Shown: one piece after another, positions 23,302 to 33,815 of the stretch
Position numbering within the stretch: position 1 is the stretch's first letter
Layout of the letters: each line of letters opens with the position of its first letter
Assembly: GCA_038373865.1 (NCBI GenBank)
Contig: JAXGGA010002828.1
Coordinates: forward strand, 1-64,000
Direction: 5' to 3'
Length of the DNA: 64,000 bases
DNA from: Uloborus plumipes
Lineage: Eukaryota > Arthropoda > Arachnida > Araneae > Uloboridae
Position numbers and translations under genes: made by a program
Notes under the pieces: generated by a model
Database searches by the model: none
What the model was told of the DNA's origin: nothing
The model's input: the letters and a program-made list of their open reading frames with translations, nothing else

Positions 23302-23675
23302 ATCTCCCCAAAAACAACAGTGTTGTAAAAAAATCCCCCGCCAAGAAAACCTTAAATACTCAGCCTTAAAAAGTTATGATATCGAGTTTTCCCGCCAAGT
23401 TTGTGCCAAACTACAACTAACCTGTATGTATAGTTCTTTTAAATTGTTTTCAGTCCTGCCAGGCGGGAAGTTTTTACTCATTAAGCAACCACCTCACAAG
23501 ACAAAGCTTCCCGCCTGGCAAAACTGAAAACAATTTAAAAGAACTATACATACAGGTTAGTTGTAGTTTGGCACAAACTTGGCGGGAAAACTCGATATCA
23601 TAACTTTTTAAGGCTGAGTATTTAAGGTTTTCTTGGCGGGGGATTTTTTTACAACACTGTTGTTTTTGGGGAGAT
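23302..23675. repeat. Near-perfect long hairpin, 169-bp arms, 36-bp loop
   Basis: Arms 23302-23470 and 23507-23675 have equal length and differ at only two positions that I can find (near 23456). The same peptide appears in a plus-strand frame through the left arm and a minus-strand frame through the right arm, an independent sign of arm identity. The arms carry CCCGCCAAG and GGCGGGAA boxes. An RNA across it would be an almost fully paired 169-bp duplex. Possible explanations are a hairpin-RNA locus, a foldback MITE or a recent inverted duplication. Confidence 0.93.
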
Positions 23676-24589
23676 GTTATATTCACCAGCTAATGCATAT
23701 TATATTAACATTGATTGATGACGTATTCAAAAAGAGTTGACGAAATGTCAAAAAAATGAAGAATTCTTTATGATGTCATAGCATAAGGGCTTAGGGGGCG
23801 TATCGAAACACTTTGTTCTGTTGAGTCCATTCAAACTTATTGAAAGGACAAAAAAAGAAACGAAAGAAACTGTTTGATCAGTCAAAAGATCCCAACTCCA
23901 ATTTTTGTAGTCAAGACCTGGACAAAGATTTATCACAGTCTACAACTTTTGATAAGAAACCAGATCTTAAAATGACAGAAAATTAAAGATTTGAACATAT
24001 TTTGGCTCTAGATGATTTCCTTGGAATGAAATTTCATCGGAAAAAAATCATGCAGACTTTTTGTAGCAAAAGTTCCGAACTCAGACAATGATGAATGTGT
24101 AGAAAATTTTTACAAGAGGGTCTGAAAAAGGTGGAGATTTCAAGAAACTAAAGAAGAGGCAGCGTTCCTCCTAGAAGATGTTATGCGAAAACTTACGCCT
24201 AGCCGCAACATTTGAGTATCTACTTGTATTTAGGAACACGACAACTCTTGTGGACATGTGTTTTTCAATTCAAATGCCTTTTATTAAAATCCGTATTAAT
24301 CTTTTATAAGATCAAAACTATTTCCGATTTCTGACAAATCATACGTTTACTGGAATAGAAAATAAAAGCTTTCTTTGACAGTAACTATTTGTACTTATTC
24401 TCCCCCATCGATATTAATTTTTTTTATTAAGGCTTATAAATGTTATACTGGAAAAAAAATTCACCTGCGTTACAATACACCCCTTATTAACGCGCGGATG
24501 TCAATGTCACACATTATTTTAGCTCGAAGTTGCCATCAGATGGAGGCACTTGTTCTTTTGCAATCCAAAACTGAACTAGGAATTTAATT
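23676..24589. other. Unannotated stretch
   Basis: No coding region recognised. The frame at 24375-24587 has no domain. Confidence 0.5.
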
Positions 24590-24760
24590 TAGCCGAGGGC
24601 ATTCAGGACCGAATGAATACCCAGGGATACTTTTACACGCCGCATAATCATACGACATGGGCGCTGACGCAGTTCTAAAATCCACTCACTGACCATCGTG
24701 GATCAGAACCCGGGTCCAAAGCGTAGAAGGTCAATGCCTTACCCCCACATCACTCAGCCG
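24590..24760 (-). repeat. tRNA-derived SINE-like sequence
   Basis: On the minus strand: GTCGGCTGAGTGATGTGGGG, then GGTAAGGCATTGACC, then CCGGGTTCTGATCC (B-box-like), then a tRNA-unrelated body. The layout resembles a degenerate tRNA head of the class with a long variable arm. Too diverged for a functional tRNA. Confidence 0.5.
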
Positions 24761-25182
24761 ACTAATTAGATATATTAAAAGATCATATTTCGTTTTGCCA
24801 AACTAATTATTCTATAATTGGAGAAGTGAATATTAATGATTAACTGCTTTAATGAGGAGAAAACAGTCTATTACAGTTCTGTAGCTACACCGCAACCATC
24901 ACTCATTAACTGCATATTTCTTCCTTTAATATTTCATTCTTTTTTTACATTTATTAGCAGGATGCATAGAAACGAGGAAGTCACTTTTTTCATGGAAATA
25001 TAATCCTTCTGAAAAAAATTACTAACTGAAACGAGAGAAATTATTTCTGCAAACAAATTTTTCTGCAAATCCTTTACTTGAACTAAGTAGCTTATCTTAG
25101 CACACCCAAAAGACTTAATTAGTCAATATAAAACAGGCACAATATTTGTAATTAATGCAACAAAATAAGATGAAATAATTAG

Positions 25183-25187
25183 AAAAA
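25183..25187. repeat. Target duplication AAAAA, left
   Basis: Five A bases adjoining the LTR, matched by AAAAA at 29172-29176. Low complexity, but in exactly the position expected for a 5-bp Gypsy duplication. Confidence 0.7.
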
Positions 25188-25359
25188 TGTTATAAAACTG
25201 AAGTCATACCGAAAGAAGGTTTTAATACACAAAATTACACTAGAGACTTACACAAACAAAGAGTAGTTTTTCAAATGGAAAGGAAAAGAAAAATGATTAG
25301 CATCTTAGTATAGTTGCCATTCAGGCAAAACAGAAACTAACAAAGTTAATAATATGACA
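25188..25359 (-). repeat. 3' LTR of the Gypsy element
   Basis: 172 bp, starting TG and ending CA, identical as read to 29000-29171. Short for a Gypsy LTR. Confidence 0.95.
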
Positions 25360-25370
25360 GTCACTCCTCC
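25360..25370 (-). promoter_or_regulatory. Polypurine tract
   Basis: On the minus strand AAGGAGGAGTGAC (the first AA overlaps the stop codon region) directly precedes the 3' LTR. This is the usual position of the plus-strand primer. The frame's TAA stop is immediately upstream. Confidence 0.7.
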
Positions 25371-28300
25371 TTAAAAATTAGTAACATAGTCTGATAAATA
25401 GGCTGGTTTCCGTTTGAGACGGACTGGACGCGCAGTCGGAGTCGGACTCTTGACTGGCTCAGGATAATCATCATCTGAACTTGAAACAGGAGGTAAGTCA
25501 GGTAACTGTGATAACGGAATGTCTTCCTCAGCTGTGTCCTCAACAACTTCTGTTGGCAATTCCCCACGAGGAGCTAGTCGTCTGGTTGATACGGTAGATT
25601 CTCGTCCATCGGGAAAACGTATGTGGGCGTAGTCAGGATTAGACTCGATCAGTTGAACCTCTTGCACAAGTGGATCAAATTTACTAGTTCGAAGATAATT
25701 TTTCATTAGAATCGGACCGCTCTCAGTCAACCAAGTGGGCATTGACCTACCATTTTCTGTCCTTCTCTGGTGATTAAACATGCGTTCATGAGGAGTTACA
25801 TTAGTTGAAGTGCAGAGAAGAGAACGAATGGAATGTAAAGCCATATCTAGAACTTCTTCCCATTGATCAATTTTCATGTTGTTTGATCGAAGTGCTAAGG
25901 TTATCGTCTTCCATATGATGCCATTATATCTTTCGATTTGGCCGTTACCTTGAGGGTTATAGGGAGTCGTTCTACTTGTTGCTACGCCTTTAGAGTTTAA
26001 GAAAACTTTCAGCTCCCTCGACATAAATCCTGCACCTCGATCCGTATGTACGTAAGCAGGAATTCCAAAAATACTGAATAAATGCTTCAAATGCTTTATC
26101 ACAGTTGCTGTAGAAACATCAGAGCAAGGAAACGCAAAAGGAAATCTCGAATACTCATCTACAATTGTCAACAGGTATTGATTTCTGTTTCGCTTTGGTA
26201 AAGGCCCTTTAAAATCTAAATTCAGTCTTTCGAACGGTGCCGTTGCTTTTATTAGGTTTCCTACGTTTTTGTGAAATCGAGGCTTTAATTCAGCGCAAAT
26301 ATGACAAGAATTAGTTACCTTTCGTATTTCTTCAACAGAAAACGGTAAATTTTTAGCTCGTACCCAATGATTCATCCTAGTTACTCCTGGGTGGCAAAGA
26401 ACGTTATGCAGAGTTTTAAGGTCATGAACAGGATTCAAATAAGCACTTATTCGGGAAAAGGCGTCAGCAGATGCATTTTGATTGCCTGGGCGATAAATTA
26501 TGTCAAATTTATAGCAAGAGAGTTCTAAACGCCATCGCAATATCTTTTCATTTTTGACTTTGCCAGAGTGTTGCTGGTCAAACATGAATGAAACGGATCG
26601 CTGATCAGTAATTACTTTGAAGTGCCTTCCAATAAGGTAGTGTCGCCAGTGTCGCAGAGACTCAACTATGGCATATGCTTCTTTTTCAATTGAGGAATGC
26701 CGGTATTCTGATTTATTTAATGTTCTTGAGAAAAATGCTACTGGTCTGCCAAGTTGACTTAATGTTGCCGCAATTGCAAATTGTGATGCGTCGGTCTCAA
26801 CAGTAAATTCAACATCATCTTCAATGGCAGCCATAGATGCATTTACTAGTTCTGTTTTTAGACTTTCAAATGTAGAAATAGCTTCTTCAGACAGAGGAAA
26901 GGTTGTTTTCTGGACTAATGGCCTTATTTTTTCTGAAAATCTGGGTAGCCACTGGCTGTAGTAGGAGAGCATTCCCAAGGCTCTTTGTAGGGAAGATATA
27001 TCCTTCGGAATAGGTAAGTCGATCAGCGGTTGTAAACGGCTTGGATCAGGTCTAATGGTTTTGTCAGTAATTATATAACCGAGTAACTTAATAGTTCGAA
27101 CAGAAAAAGAGCATTTGTCCTTGTTCAACGTTAGCTTATATTTCTTAATTGCTGATAAGAAATGTTCCAGGTTTGTGTCGTGATCCTCTTGATTTTTCCC
27201 GCAAACAGTGACATCGTCTAGGTATGGGAAAACGCCAATGAGCTTTTCCTCCTGAATTATATGATCAATAACCCTTTGAAAACTGGCGACACCATTAGTG
27301 ACTCCAAATGGGACGCGAGTAAACTGATAAAGTTTACCACAGGCTTCAAAAGCTGTATACGGTTTCTCTGTCTCCAAAATGGGTATTTGATGATATGCGC
27401 TCTTTAGGTCTATAACACTAAATACGTCAAACTTCGACACTTTAGAAATAATTTCATCGATTCTTGGGAGAGGATATGCATCTAATAAGGTAAACTTATT
27501 TATAGTTTGAGAATAATCAATCACCATTCTGTTTTTCCCGTTCTTTCCTTTAACAACTAAAGCTTGCGCACGCCACGGTGAGTTACTAGGCTCAATAATT
27601 TCTTCACACAGAAGCCTTTTAATTTCAGTTTCTATAAAACTGGTATCCACATTAGAATGACGTCTAGACTTAGTTGCGATAGGCTTACAGTCCTTGGAGA
27701 GATTAGCAAAAATCGAAACAGGTATAACTTTCGCAACGGCTAAATTACAGATTTTAAGTGCTGGTTGAGAGCCATTAAATGTAATTTCAATGGCGGAATG
27801 ATTTTGAAGTACGTCATGCCCAATCAAAACATCCGAGCAAAGATTCTTCATAATTAATATGGAAACATTATTATAAACATAGCCTTGCATTTTGATATTC
27901 ACTTTACACTGACCAGCGACATCTGAAAATAAGGATGAATTTGCCATAGTAATTTTTCCGAAATATGGTAGAATCTGTACGCCACATTTTTCTCCAAAGG
28001 CACTATCAATGAAACTTAGGGAGCTTCCGGTGTCAATTAAAGCATTCGCTTTGATGCTATTTACTTCAATTTGAATTATAGATTTCCGAAGGCAGTAAAG
28101 TGAAGCAGCAGAGACAGACGCGATACCATCAGTAGAAGCAACAGCGTGTTCCTTAGTTGAAGATCCCCGAGAGAGACAAACGCGTTGAAAATGTCCTCTT
28201 TTCGAGCATAATTTGCACACTGCATTTTTAGCTGGACATAAACTTCTGGAATGGCGAGTACCGCCGCAAAAATAACACTTTCCTTTTTTTGATACTGAAG

Positions 28301-28955
28301 CAGTTGTCGTAGTAGTTGTGTCTGAGTCATCATTCAATTTATCATGCTTATTAGTAGCAGAGCGATCTACAGACGAAGATTGACAAGCAACATTTTGGTT
28401 GAACGTGGCAGAATAATCAGCATCCGAGTAATTGGCTGACTGTACTTTCGCCAACTCTAAGGAGCGAGCTTGATTGTAAGCATTTTCGAGCGATAGAGAA
28501 GTATTTTCCAGCAACCGTTGGCGAATTTGGCTGTTATTTAATCCACTGATGAATGAATCTCGAATATAATCGTTTTTATTTTGATCAGCGGATACAGCTT
28601 CAAAATTGCAGTCCTTGCTTAGTTGTTTTAGAGCCGATAGATATTGATCGATTGATTCTCCAACCAATTTTCGCCTTGTCGCCAAGCAATGTCTTGCGTA
28701 GATAACATTTTTAGGCTTAATGTATAATGTGTTTAAACTATCAATGGCTTCTTTAAAATCTTTACAGTCTGCTATATATAGAAATACATTTGGAGAAACA
28801 AAATTTGTAAGCAGCTGCATCTTACCAGTATCGGAGACATCTTTTATATGAACCAAAAAATTATCGAAAGTGCTTTTCCAATGTAGCCATTGTCTATCCG
28901 CTGTAGAGTTGGACGGATCCAAATCAAGTCTTTCAGGTTTTAAGTATTTTTCCAT
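25371..28955 (-). CDS. Gag-Pol polyprotein, Ty3/Gypsy
   Basis: A single 1194-residue frame encodes the whole retrotransposition machinery. Gag-like region 1-220; two CCHC zinc knuckles (C227-C230-H235-C240 and C247-C250-H255-C260); aspartic protease with D308-T-G; reverse transcriptase 440-630 with YLDD at 578-581; RNase H from about 715 with D722, D784 and D831; integrase with a His/His-Cys/Cys finger (about H850-H855, C884-C887) and D914, D972, E1008, i.e. D,D35E. The tail after 1100 is proline- and acid-rich with no chromodomain seen. Gag and Pol are fused in one frame, so no frameshift is needed. All catalytic residues are present and there is no stop, so the element looks competent. The start is the first ATG, 44 bp after the 5' LTR. 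Confidence 0.97.
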   Translation of the reverse strand: MEKYLKPERLDLDPSNSTADRQWLHWKSTFDNFLVHIKDVSDTGKMQLLTNFVSPNVFLYIADCKDFKEAIDSLNTLYIKPKNVIYARHCLATRRKLVGESIDQYLSALKQLSKDCNFEAVSADQNKNDYIRDSFISGLNNSQIRQRLLENTSLSLENAYNQARSLELAKVQSANYSDADYSATFNQNVACQSSSVDRSATNKHDKLNDDSDTTTTTTASVSKKGKCYFCGGTRHSRSLCPAKNAVCKLCSKRGHFQRVCLSRGSSTKEHAVASTDGIASVSAASLYCLRKSIIQIEVNSIKANALIDTGSSLSFIDSAFGEKCGVQILPYFGKITMANSSLFSDVAGQCKVNIKMQGYVYNNVSILIMKNLCSDVLIGHDVLQNHSAIEITFNGSQPALKICNLAVAKVIPVSIFANLSKDCKPIATKSRRHSNVDTSFIETEIKRLLCEEIIEPSNSPWRAQALVVKGKNGKNRMVIDYSQTINKFTLLDAYPLPRIDEIISKVSKFDVFSVIDLKSAYHQIPILETEKPYTAFEACGKLYQFTRVPFGVTNGVASFQRVIDHIIQEEKLIGVFPYLDDVTVCGKNQEDHDTNLEHFLSAIKKYKLTLNKDKCSFSVRTIKLLGYIITDKTIRPDPSRLQPLIDLPIPKDISSLQRALGMLSYYSQWLPRFSEKIRPLVQKTTFPLSEEAISTFESLKTELVNASMAAIEDDVEFTVETDASQFAIAATLSQLGRPVAFFSRTLNKSEYRHSSIEKEAYAIVESLRHWRHYLIGRHFKVITDQRSVSFMFDQQHSGKVKNEKILRWRLELSCYKFDIIYRPGNQNASADAFSRISAYLNPVHDLKTLHNVLCHPGVTRMNHWVRAKNLPFSVEEIRKVTNSCHICAELKPRFHKNVGNLIKATAPFERLNLDFKGPLPKRNRNQYLLTIVDEYSRFPFAFPCSDVSTATVIKHLKHLFSIFGIPAYVHTDRGAGFMSRELKVFLNSKGVATSRTTPYNPQGNGQIERYNGIIWKTITLALRSNNMKIDQWEEVLDMALHSIRSLLCTSTNVTPHERMFNHQRRTENGRSMPTWLTESGPILMKNYLRTSKFDPLVQEVQLIESNPDYAHIRFPDGRESTVSTRRLAPRGELPTEVVEDTAEEDIPLSQLPDLPPVSSSDDDYPEPVKSPTPTARPVRLKRKPAYLSDYVTNF

Positions 28956-28999
28956 TCTGCTTAAGTTGTAATTCCCGTCGAGAATTATGTGTATTAAAT
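28956..28999 (-). promoter_or_regulatory. Leader between 5' LTR and gag, primer site unclear
   Basis: On the minus strand the LTR is followed by ATTTAATACACATAATTCTC, not the TGG expected for a standard tRNA 3'-end primer site. A small inverted repeat AATTC...GAATT lies at about 28969-28985. Priming could use an internal tRNA segment or another mechanism; undetermined. Confidence 0.4.
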
Positions 29000-29171
29000 T
29001 GTTATAAAACTGAAGTCATACCGAAAGAAGGTTTTAATACACAAAATTACACTAGAGACTTACACAAACAAAGAGTAGTTTTTCAAATGGAAAGGAAAAG
29101 AAAAATGATTAGCATCTTAGTATAGTTGCCATTCAGGCAAAACAGAAACTAACAAAGTTAATAATATGACA
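29000..29171 (-). repeat. 5' LTR of the Gypsy element
   Basis: 172 bp, TG...CA on either strand reading, identical as read to the 3' LTR; followed on the plus strand by AAAAA (29172-29176). Confidence 0.95.
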
Positions 29172-29176
29172 AAAAA

Positions 29177-29680
29177 GAAGATACTTTTGTGAGGTTTAAT
29201 TATCTAATTTACCGCCTTATTCTAAACGTAACACAATTAAAATATTTTTCACGCTGGATTTTTTAAACAGTTCAGTACACTTTTAACAAATTGAATTGAA
29301 AAAAAACTTTATATAAAGTGTTTCAAGTAATACAACATTAATTAGTGGAAATTTCGTGTTTCATAAACGATAAATAATATCATGTAAATATTAGTTAGCT
29401 CATATACTTCAAATATAAAACTTTTACTGAACTGATACAAGCAACTAATTAAAATTTAAATATTTTTAGTCATGAATTCTTGAATTTAATCTCTTAATGT
29501 ACGCTACGTTTATCGTTTCAAATACAGAATTTTTTTTCTCAAACTGCAAAGTTTTGTTTTTCAAATTTAAAATGCTTACTAAGGGGCTGTTTTAAGATGA
29601 TGTCAGGCTTTGACGGGGGAAGGGGGGGGGGCGAAATTGTGACTGCTTGACACAAGGGTAGGGATGAGGTAAGGCCCCAA
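29177..29680. other. AT-rich flank
   Basis: No gene. Includes a G-rich run near 29617-29630. Confidence 0.5.
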
Positions 29681-30222
29681 AAAAGACGAGCCGAAGCATC
29701 AAGATTAAGTTTGACCACTTTGGATCCAGCGCGTGTTTTAGAGGTTGTCTTTCTGGCGAGTTATCGGATTTTAGTAAGTTTTCAATTGAATTTAACCAAA
29801 GCCTCTTAAATCCTAAATGCCTACTGCTTTCTCGTTTTTAGCACAGAGTTAAAATTTCTCCCTCGGTTCACGAAGCACTACCATCTGTCGGAGTTCTTCC
29901 AGACAGAGAAATTAACGATTGTTGATTTCTAAATTTAAATTAAAAATTAACCAATCAGAAAATTTTATTCGAATATTGTTTGGATTGATCACCATAACAA
30001 CGGATCATCGGATTGCCGCAAGGTCGCGCTCACAGTTGAACCAATGTCTCCCGAACCTAAGCAAATGTAGTAAGCATTTAGTATTTAGGAGGCGTTGATT
30101 TAACAAAGCTTCAAAGCTCTGCACTGGAAACACTTGCTCCACAACAATGAAAAAGGAAAGTAAAAGTAAATAAATTGGATCCAAAGTGGTGAAACTTAAG
30201 CTTGATGCCTCGGCCTGTCTTT
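29681..30222. mobile_element. MITE-like element with about 46-bp inverted ends
   Basis: Ends 29681-29727 and 30177-30222 are reverse complements with a few mismatches (CCGAAGCATCAAG against CTTGATGCCTCGG; CCACTTTGGATCC against GGATCCAAAGTGG). The interior is non-coding. No target duplication identified. Confidence 0.65.
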
Positions 30223-31026
30223 ATAGCTGCTCTAGGATGATTTAATAGGAAGTGTGGCGTCACACATTTTTTATGCGAATAGGACGGGGTAAAAAATCTT
30301 GAAAAAAAAAGTGTGACATCGAATATGGACGACCCTGAACTTTAGTTCCAAAGCGTTTTTCAATTTCTTTAATAAAAAGCACCCTTTACAGTGTCCGTTT
30401 GTTGTTGCTGTTTTTTTTTTTTTTTTTTTGGAACATTTAGTTCCTCCATTAAACGCCAGCAAAACTTAGTAGCTGTGATTATCTTTCCTCTCTGTTTTCC
30501 CCTGTTATCAAGAACAAAAAATAAATATTTACATTTTATATGTATCTGATTGAGGAGCACCCAGGTTTAAATTCTCGGGAGGCAGAAATTCTGAATTTGT
30601 CGATATGGAGCTCCAAATTTTACCGAACGCTAAAATACAGGTATGCATACTTAAATACATCTAATGAAAAGGGACATTCGATCATTTAAAAATTACACTT
30701 ATGTCCCAAATTTGCCGAATAAGGATATTTTGGGAAGATCACAATGACCCCCCACACCCCCATAACCTCCTATCAAATCGCCCCTGATCTGACCTGCAGA
30801 GTTCATTTCAATAGAGGGTGAGACAGCCGGAGTCGATTTTTTTTTTTAATTCTAAATTCAACATTAGTTCTTGTGTGTTAAGCATTTAACCTTTTATGTC
30901 CCAAATTAATTTAACAATGAATTTTTATACATATACTAGCAATACCCGCACGGCGATACCCGTGCAATAAATGTGAAGGAAGTTAACTAAATAAAGTTTA
31001 ACTCACTCTTAAGACTTTTCTTCTTT

Positions 31027-31028
<2 letters not shown>

Positions 31029-31110
<82 letters not shown>
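31029..31110. repeat. (GT)41 microsatellite
   Basis: 82 bases of uninterrupted GT. Confidence 0.98.
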
Positions 31111-31113
<3 letters not shown>

Positions 31114-31521
31114 ACGAACTTATTTATTTTTAGCGGAATTTTTACCTTTCAATGGAACTTTTGACACAACTGTAATGCCAAGATTCTCGAAAACTCTCAA
31201 CGACACAGCAATATTGCCCTTGAAATTTAATGTAATTCACCAATTTAACCGTAATTTCAATGTAAAATTGGTCGCCAAATCTAAATTTATTAACAGAGGG
31301 AACCGATTGTATCAGGTAGCTCAGCCACAACCATTCTTCTATGATTTTAATGTGAACATTAAAAGGAAAGAAATATAATGTCTTTTGCACCATCTCTTTG
31401 AAGTGATTACAATCTAACAGTGACTCTCAAAAAAGCAAGATTTTAGTGGCAAGGAGGTTTGGTGAATTTCCCAATTGTTGCCAAACTTTACGACGCCAAA
31501 TACGAAGAGTAACTGAATAGC

Positions 31522-31819
31522 GGTGTTACCGAAAATGTCAGAATGGAACTATTATTGTTAAAAATTTTGTGATGGCGGCATTAAATACATGTTTTAAACA
31601 TGCAATAAAATACGCTTTAGACTGCAAACAACTAACTGTTCCTTCCCAGAGCGTTTTCTTTTTCTTTGATTTGGAGAAAGTAGTGTTTCACTGTCTGGGA
31701 GGTTTGGTAAATATCCCTATTGTTGCCAAACTTTACCACGCCAAATACGAAGAATAACTGAATAGCCGTCACTAAATTTTAAAAAATAATAGTTCCATTC
31801 TGATGTATTCGGTAACACC
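31522..31819. mobile_element. Small MITE, 35-bp inverted ends
   Basis: Ends start GGTGTTACCGAA and are mirrored over about 35 bp with three mismatches. The interior copy of a 70-bp segment (31700-31768) duplicates the left flank (31453-31521), so the locus has been rearranged. No clean target duplication. Confidence 0.6.
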
Positions 31820-32462
31820 GAATTTTAAGGAAGTCAACTGAATAAAATATAGATATTTAATAATAATATTTATGGCCTTTATGCGGTTTTCATAATTTCT
31901 TTGACGATTTTATTATCTATTAAAGTTTAAATCAATTCGCCAAATAAATCAAAAAGACAGAAAATTAAGAAAGAAATAGGAGATATTAATCATTCAAATT
32001 GAATAAAATTTCACGGCTTAAATCTATACGCAAATTTAAACCACAAAGTAACTTCAGGAACAAAAGAGCAGCTGATCAGGAAAATGGATCTAGTGTTTCA
32101 GTGTTGCGTACATAGTTAAGCCTTGAAAATGGACTAAATTTAATTAATTAATATCTCCTGGCCTAATTAACGGAGAGAAACGTGCTAAAACTTTTCTTTT
32201 TCAGAAAAAAAAAACTCTTTCCAGCGATATATAATGTTTTGGGGTGGAGGACGGTTTTCCCCCCTCAATCATGGCGGATACACCAAAAATGAGACTAATT
32301 AATTAATTTAAAAATAACTGATCCGAAATTTAAAATTTCGGATTCGAGGTGCACGAGGGCGGGGTACGTTCGAATTTTTGAGCCAAGTTTCAGGTCTGTA
32401 GGTGCTGTTGGGGCTTCTGGCCAGCGGTTACAAACGAACACTGTCATCTATACATATAAAGA

Positions 32463-32740
32463 TAATTTCTTTTTTTTTTTTTTTGGTTTTTTGAGTAGCG
32501 AATGTTTTTACCGAGCTTAAAAATTTTAAAATTTTCGGGGGTCTAAGGCCCCTGCGCTTTAAGGACCCTAAGAAAACTGTTTCCGAACGCAGGTACCATC
32601 TGTCGGCCTCTCAACAAAGTACAAGGAGTGGTACTCAAAAGCTTCAGCTTGATTCCAGCCATTTAGGATTCATAATACTAAATTAATATAAAGATAGACT
32701 TCTGAGTCCCGTCGGGGCATAAAGGGTTAAACGAAGCAAA
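32463..32740 (-). repeat. Dispersed repeat Q, copy 1
   Basis: Similar in inverted orientation to 63690-63930 (roughly 80-85% by eye); shared landmarks include GAGAGGCCGACAGATGGTAC and GGAATCAAGCTGAAGC or variants. Function and class unknown. Confidence 0.65.
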
Positions 32741-32950
32741 AGACTAATTTACTATTTACAAATACTAGCTTTAAAAGAGGACCTCTTCCTTTACCCATAG
32801 ATTTCATCACAAAAATCCCAATTTTTAAAAACTATGAACTGAGCTAAAAGCAAAGCTAACACTCATCTCTTCAATTCTTCATGCTTTTTAGCCTACTTTC
32901 CCGTTAAAAACAAAAGAAAGACGAAAAAAGTATTAAAAGTAGCATAATGC

Positions 32951-33116
32951 ATCTAAAAAATATCGCCAAGTAAAAAAAAATATCGCCAAGTCCAAAAAAT
33001 ATCGCCAAGTAAAAAAAAATATCGCCAAGTAAAAAAAAATATCGCCAAGTCCAAAAAATATCGCCAAGTAAAAAAAAATATCGCTAAGTCCAAAAAATAT
33101 CGCCAAGTTAAAAAAA
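32951..33116. repeat. Minisatellite of eight ATATCGCCAAGT units
   Basis: Eight units of about 19-20 bp alternate between AAGTCC and AAGTAA junctions. Copies X1, X5 and X4 carry two, four and none, so the array length varies between copies. Read on the minus strand it gives the hydrophobic repeat seen in a 139-codon frame; that frame is not a gene. Confidence 0.9.
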
Positions 33117-33237
33117 TAAAATGGTAAAATGAATATCGAAAAATTAAAAATTTGAAAGTAGGGTATTGAGATGGGGAATTTGTGTGTCTGTCTGTCTGTC
33201 GGTCGGTCTGTCGGTCTGTCGGTCTGTCTGTCCCCCC

Positions 33238-33815
33238 CTAATAACTTTTGAACGAACATTCCGATTTGGACAATTTTTTTTTTGTTGGAAAGATCTCGGC
33301 GAGTACAGCTCATTCCCGTATTTGATTTTTGGTTCAACTTTGAACCGTTCAAACAACCTGTCCCGCGATGCTAACTTTTGAGTGAACAGTCCGATTTGAA
33401 CAAACTTTTTTTTGTTCGAAAGGTCTTATCAAGGATACTTCATTCCCGTATTTACATTTCCGATTTGAACAATTTTTTGTTCAACATTGAACCACTCAAG
33501 CAAGCTGTCACCCCTAATAACTTTTGAGTGAACAGTCCGATTTAAATAAACTTTTTTTTTTATTCGAAGGATCTCAGCAAGGATACTTCATTACCGCATT
33601 TAAATTTTCAATTTGAACATTTTTTCGTTCAACATTGAACCGTTCAAGCAACCTTTCCCCACCTAATAACTTCTGAGTGAACCATCCGAATGGAATAAAC
33701 TTTTTTTTTTTGTTGGAAAGATCTCGGAGAGTACAGCTCATTCCCATATTTGATTTTTCGATTTGAACAATTTTTAGTTCAACTTTGAACCGTTCAAACA
33801 ACCTGTCCCACGATG
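33238..33815. repeat. 146-bp tandem units of family X
   Basis: Each unit carries AATAACTTTTGAGTGAACAG, a GTTCGAAAGATCT block and TCAACATTGAACCGTTCAA. About four units here. Confidence 0.85.

Larger units (their letters stand above)
25188..29171 (-). mobile_element. Intact Ty3/Gypsy LTR retrotransposon (Mag-like)
   Basis: A complete 3984-bp element in minus orientation: 5' LTR 29000-29171, a 44-bp leader, one gag-pol frame, a purine tract and the 3' LTR 25188-25359. I see no difference between the LTRs over 172 bp, and a 5-bp AAAAA duplication flanks it, so the insertion is very recent. Short LTRs, a single frame and tandem zinc knuckles are typical of the Mag lineage; that placement is inference. 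There is no envelope frame. Confidence 0.95.
30936..32462 (-). mobile_element. Helitron-like element with both ends
   Basis: On the minus strand the 5' end is TCTTTATATGTATAGATG (from 32462) preceded by A, and the 3' end is the hairpin GCACGG...CCGTGC (30948-30953 and 30960-30965), an 8-base spacer and CTAG (30936-30939) followed by T. The element is 1527 bp and non-coding (no Rep or helicase), so non-autonomous. It contains the long GT microsatellite and a small MITE. The flanks on both sides (about 30880-30935 and 32463-32740) resemble the inverted repeat copy at 63690-63930, so it appears to split an older repeat. Confidence 0.75.

Noticed and set aside
23156..23686. Two frames encoding the same peptide on opposite strands
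   Set aside because: A direct result of the inverted repeat at 23302-23675, not two genes.
24590..24760. A functional tRNA gene
   Set aside because: The B-box is degenerate and the cloverleaf cannot be completed; SINE-like remnant is a better reading.
32951..33116. Possible CRISPR array (regular 19-20-bp repeats)
   Set aside because: There are no unique spacers, the units are head to tail, and the context is a eukaryotic transposon.
32933..33352. 139-codon minus-strand frame with repeated hydrophobic FYLAIFF-like segments
   Set aside because: It is the translation of the 19-bp minisatellite and the GTCTGTC microsatellite in X copy 3, not a membrane protein.
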